A stretch of 64,000 nt of DNA from Gimesia aquarii. Lineage in GTDB: Bacteria > Planctomycetota > Planctomycetia > Planctomycetales > Planctomycetaceae. The notes beneath the pieces were generated by a model that was not told the DNA's origin, searched no databases, and saw nothing but the letters and a program-made list of their open reading frames with translations. Of this stretch, positions 62,155-64,000 are shown piece after piece. The stretch's first letter is position 1. Every line of letters begins with the position of its first letter. A program made the translations under genes and the position numbers. Location: positions 6,291,800 through 6,355,799 of the forward strand of contig NZ_CP037920.1 in NCBI RefSeq assembly GCF_007748195.1. Reading direction: 5' to 3'.

Positions 62155-64000
62155 ATGACAGAAAAAAAACTTCCCGTTCTCCCAACGACTCAACCACAAC
62201 ATCCTGACATGGAAGAAGGGCTTTATCCTGCGCGCTGGTGGCATCAGACAGGTGAGAAAATTCTCTGTGATTTATGCCCCCGTGCTTGTTCGTTAGCGGA
62301 AGGCGATCGAGGCTTTTGTTTCGTCCGCCAGAATGTTGGTGGCCAGATGGCTTTGACCACCTATGGTCGTAGTACCGGGTTCTGTGTCGACCCGATCGAA
62401 AAAAAACCGCTGAATCATTTTTATCCTGGTTCAAGTGTACTTTCCTTTGGGACAGCTGGTTGCAATCTGGGTTGTAAGTTCTGCCAGAACTGGGACATTT
62501 CCAAATCGCGTGAAATCGAACGCCTGAGTGCCCGCGCTCTGCCAGAAGAAATTGCTGAGGTGGCGTCAGAATTGGGATGCCAGAGTGTCGCCTTCACGTA
62601 TAACGACCCCATCATTTGGGCTGAATATGCAATTGAGACTTCCAAAGCCTGTCATGCTAAAGGTATCAAAACCGTTGCCGTGACAGCCGGCTATATCACG
62701 GAAACAGCCCGCGCGGATTTTTTTGAACATATTGATGCCGCCAACATCGATTTGAAAGCATTCACAGAAGAGTTTTACTATCGTATCACACTTTCTCATC
62801 TTCAACCGGTATTGGATACATTGCGCTGGCTTAAACAGGAAACTGATGTCTGGTTCGAAATCACCAATCTGGTCATTCCCCAGGCCAACGATGGTGACAA
62901 CGAATTTCAACAGATGTGTGACTGGATTCTCAAGGAAATTGGCGATGACGTTCCCCTTCACTTTTCAGCCTTTCATCCCGATTTCCGCATGCTCGACCGA
63001 GGAGCGACTCCTCCTGAAACGCTGGTCCGCGCCAGAGAGATCGCGCTGAAAGCAGGCCTCAAATATGTCTATACCGGAAATGTGAATGATGTCACACGAC
63101 AGAGTACCTATTGTCCAAACTGCCAACAAACTTTAATCGAACGCAACTGGTACCAGTTAGGAAAATATGCCATTAATCAAGGGTGTTGTGGTTATTGTGG
63201 TACTCAGATTGCCGGTCACTTTGACGACCAACCAGGGACCTGGGGACAAAAGCGGCTGCCCGTTAACATCCAAGAGGTTTTGAAAAAGAATTCCCACACT
63301 CACTCTCAAAAAGTGAATCTTCAGAAAGGTTCTTCTACGATGTCGGCTCCTAGATCGTCCCAGAATATTGAACTCACACCTGAGCACGAGCAGAAACTAC
63401 TACAGAAAGCAACTTCCATTGTGGTGAGTACTGCCACGAACGGCAGGTCCGAAGAGATCTCCCTGGGTGAATTAGAACAGACAGTTGTCAACGGCGCCTT
63501 TGTGAGTTTAAAGCGACAAGGACAACTGCGTTCCTGTTGTGGAAATTTTGGACAACCAACGCCACTGGGACAGGCGTTGCAACAAGCGGCAGAACGCGCC
63601 GCCAAGGATGACCCCCGTTTTCCTCCGATTTCCGCGACTGAATTATCTCAACTTGATGTGGAAGTCTGGCTGTTATCCGAACTGGAAGAAGTGCAGGAAC
63701 AAGGGTCAGACCGTATCGATGCGGTCACTGTTGGTCTGCATGGCTTGCAGATTCATGCGCAGGGACGCAGTGGTTTATTATTGCCTGGTGTTCCCATCGA
63801 CCATGGATGGGAAGCTGAAGAATTTCTGAGTCAGACCTGTATTAAAGCAGGTCTCCCCCCTACCTCATGGAAAGAACAGGGAACCAGATTATTTCGGTAT
63901 CAGGGAGTATCCTGCTCTGCAAAGTTAGCAGAAATTGCTTCAGAACCAGTCGAAACGACGACACAACAAATTCTAGGCCCTCGCGAATTTGCTCAATATC
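62155..64000 (+). CDS. AmmeMemoRadiSam-type radical SAM enzyme fused to AMMECR1 domain (partial)
   Basis: The open frame runs from ATG 62155 past the right edge (615 codons visible, no stop). Residues 38-45 hold CDLCPRAC. The radical SAM cluster is GTAGCNLGCKFCQNW (Cys103, Cys107 and Cys110). A zinc-ribbon-like part has CPNC (320-323) and CCGYC (344-348). From about 400 an AMMECR1-like domain begins, with LRSCCGNFGQPTPLG (458-472) in place of the usual LRGCIG. The two parts usually lie in separate genes named AmmeMemoRadiSam; here they are one chain. A MEMO domain might follow beyond the window. The system's reaction is unknown. Reading is continuous across the linker. Confidence 0.88.
   Translation, partial: MTEKKLPVLPTTQPQHPDMEEGLYPARWWHQTGEKILCDLCPRACSLAEGDRGFCFVRQNVGGQMALTTYGRSTGFCVDPIEKKPLNHFYPGSSVLSFGTAGCNLGCKFCQNWDISKSREIERLSARALPEEIAEVASELGCQSVAFTYNDPIIWAEYAIETSKACHAKGIKTVAVTAGYITETARADFFEHIDAANIDLKAFTEEFYYRITLSHLQPVLDTLRWLKQETDVWFEITNLVIPQANDGDNEFQQMCDWILKEIGDDVPLHFSAFHPDFRMLDRGATPPETLVRAREIALKAGLKYVYTGNVNDVTRQSTYCPNCQQTLIERNWYQLGKYAINQGCCGYCGTQIAGHFDDQPGTWGQKRLPVNIQEVLKKNSHTHSQKVNLQKGSSTMSAPRSSQNIELTPEHEQKLLQKATSIVVSTATNGRSEEISLGELEQTVVNGAFVSLKRQGQLRSCCGNFGQPTPLGQALQQAAERAAKDDPRFPPISATELSQLDVEVWLLSELEEVQEQGSDRIDAVTVGLHGLQIHAQGRSGLLLPGVPIDHGWEAEEFLSQTCIKAGLPPTSWKEQGTRLFRYQGVSCSAKLAEIASEPVETTTQQILGPREFAQY

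Noticed and set aside
1-64000. CRISPR arrays, tRNA or rRNA genes, insertion sequences, prophage or anti-phage islands
   Set aside because: No direct repeats with spacers, cloverleaf-like genes, transposases, integrases or defence genes were recognised on either strand.

Overview
The window is chromosomal DNA from a planctomycete, most likely a Gimesia-like member of the Planctomycetaceae (the genus is an inference). The evidence is gene content: two PSD1 (PSCyt1/DUF1549/DUF1553) plus DUF1501 pairs, two PVC-type dehydrogenase/HEAT/cytochrome c giants, a DUF1559 prepilin-like protein, a sigma factor/FecR pair of the Rhodopirellula-type family, and many secreted or Tat-exported proteins. I see no rRNA, tRNA, CRISPR array, insertion sequence or prophage. 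Base composition looks moderate and even throughout.

Layout. 1-9 kb: the 5' end of a phosphohexomutase gene (minus), an Hsp70 lacking its lid next to a membrane J-like/MshEN protein, a tiny flagellar-rod-like protein, a CNNM/CorC transporter-like protein, a two-half ABC-2 permease, a polyprenyl diphosphate synthase and MoaC. 9-15 kb: SMC and a FlgI-like lipoprotein carrying HEAT-like repeats. 15.6-21 kb: PyrF overlapping an AlkA-type glycosylase, a YhdH-type reductase, then an HpcH/HpaI aldolase, a cupin and an enolase-superfamily enzyme that together suggest acid-sugar metabolism. 21-24 kb: an ECF41-type sigma factor and its carboxymuconolactone-decarboxylase-like partner, preceded by a recognisable ECF41-type promoter, then a TIGR01777 epimerase and a lipoprotein. 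24-27 kb: small membrane proteins, a DUF2332 protein, an esterase and an M50-like protein.

27-40 kb: a 1287-residue ThuA/dehydrogenase/HEAT/cytochrome protein; five tandem paralogous exported proteins with secretin/STN-like folds; an LptA/OstA-like protein; a large exported alpha/beta hydrolase; and a secreted protein made of three RidA domains. 40-57.5 kb: two DUF1501/PSD1 pairs, the second in an operon headed by a sigma factor and a FecR protein, then DUF1559, a small lipoprotein and a second dehydrogenase/cytochrome protein. 57.5-64 kb: a thioredoxin-fold protein, CoaD, an esterase, a BON-like small protein, PlsY, and at the right edge an open reading frame fusing the AmmeMemoRadiSam radical-SAM enzyme to an AMMECR1 domain.

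The most unusual items are the five-gene STN array, the lid-less Hsp70 with an HPD-less membrane J-like partner, the ECF41 cassette with a visible promoter, the secreted triple RidA protein, the FlgI/HEAT lipoprotein and the radical SAM-AMMECR1 fusion. Function assignments rest on motif recognition from the sequence alone; no search was run.
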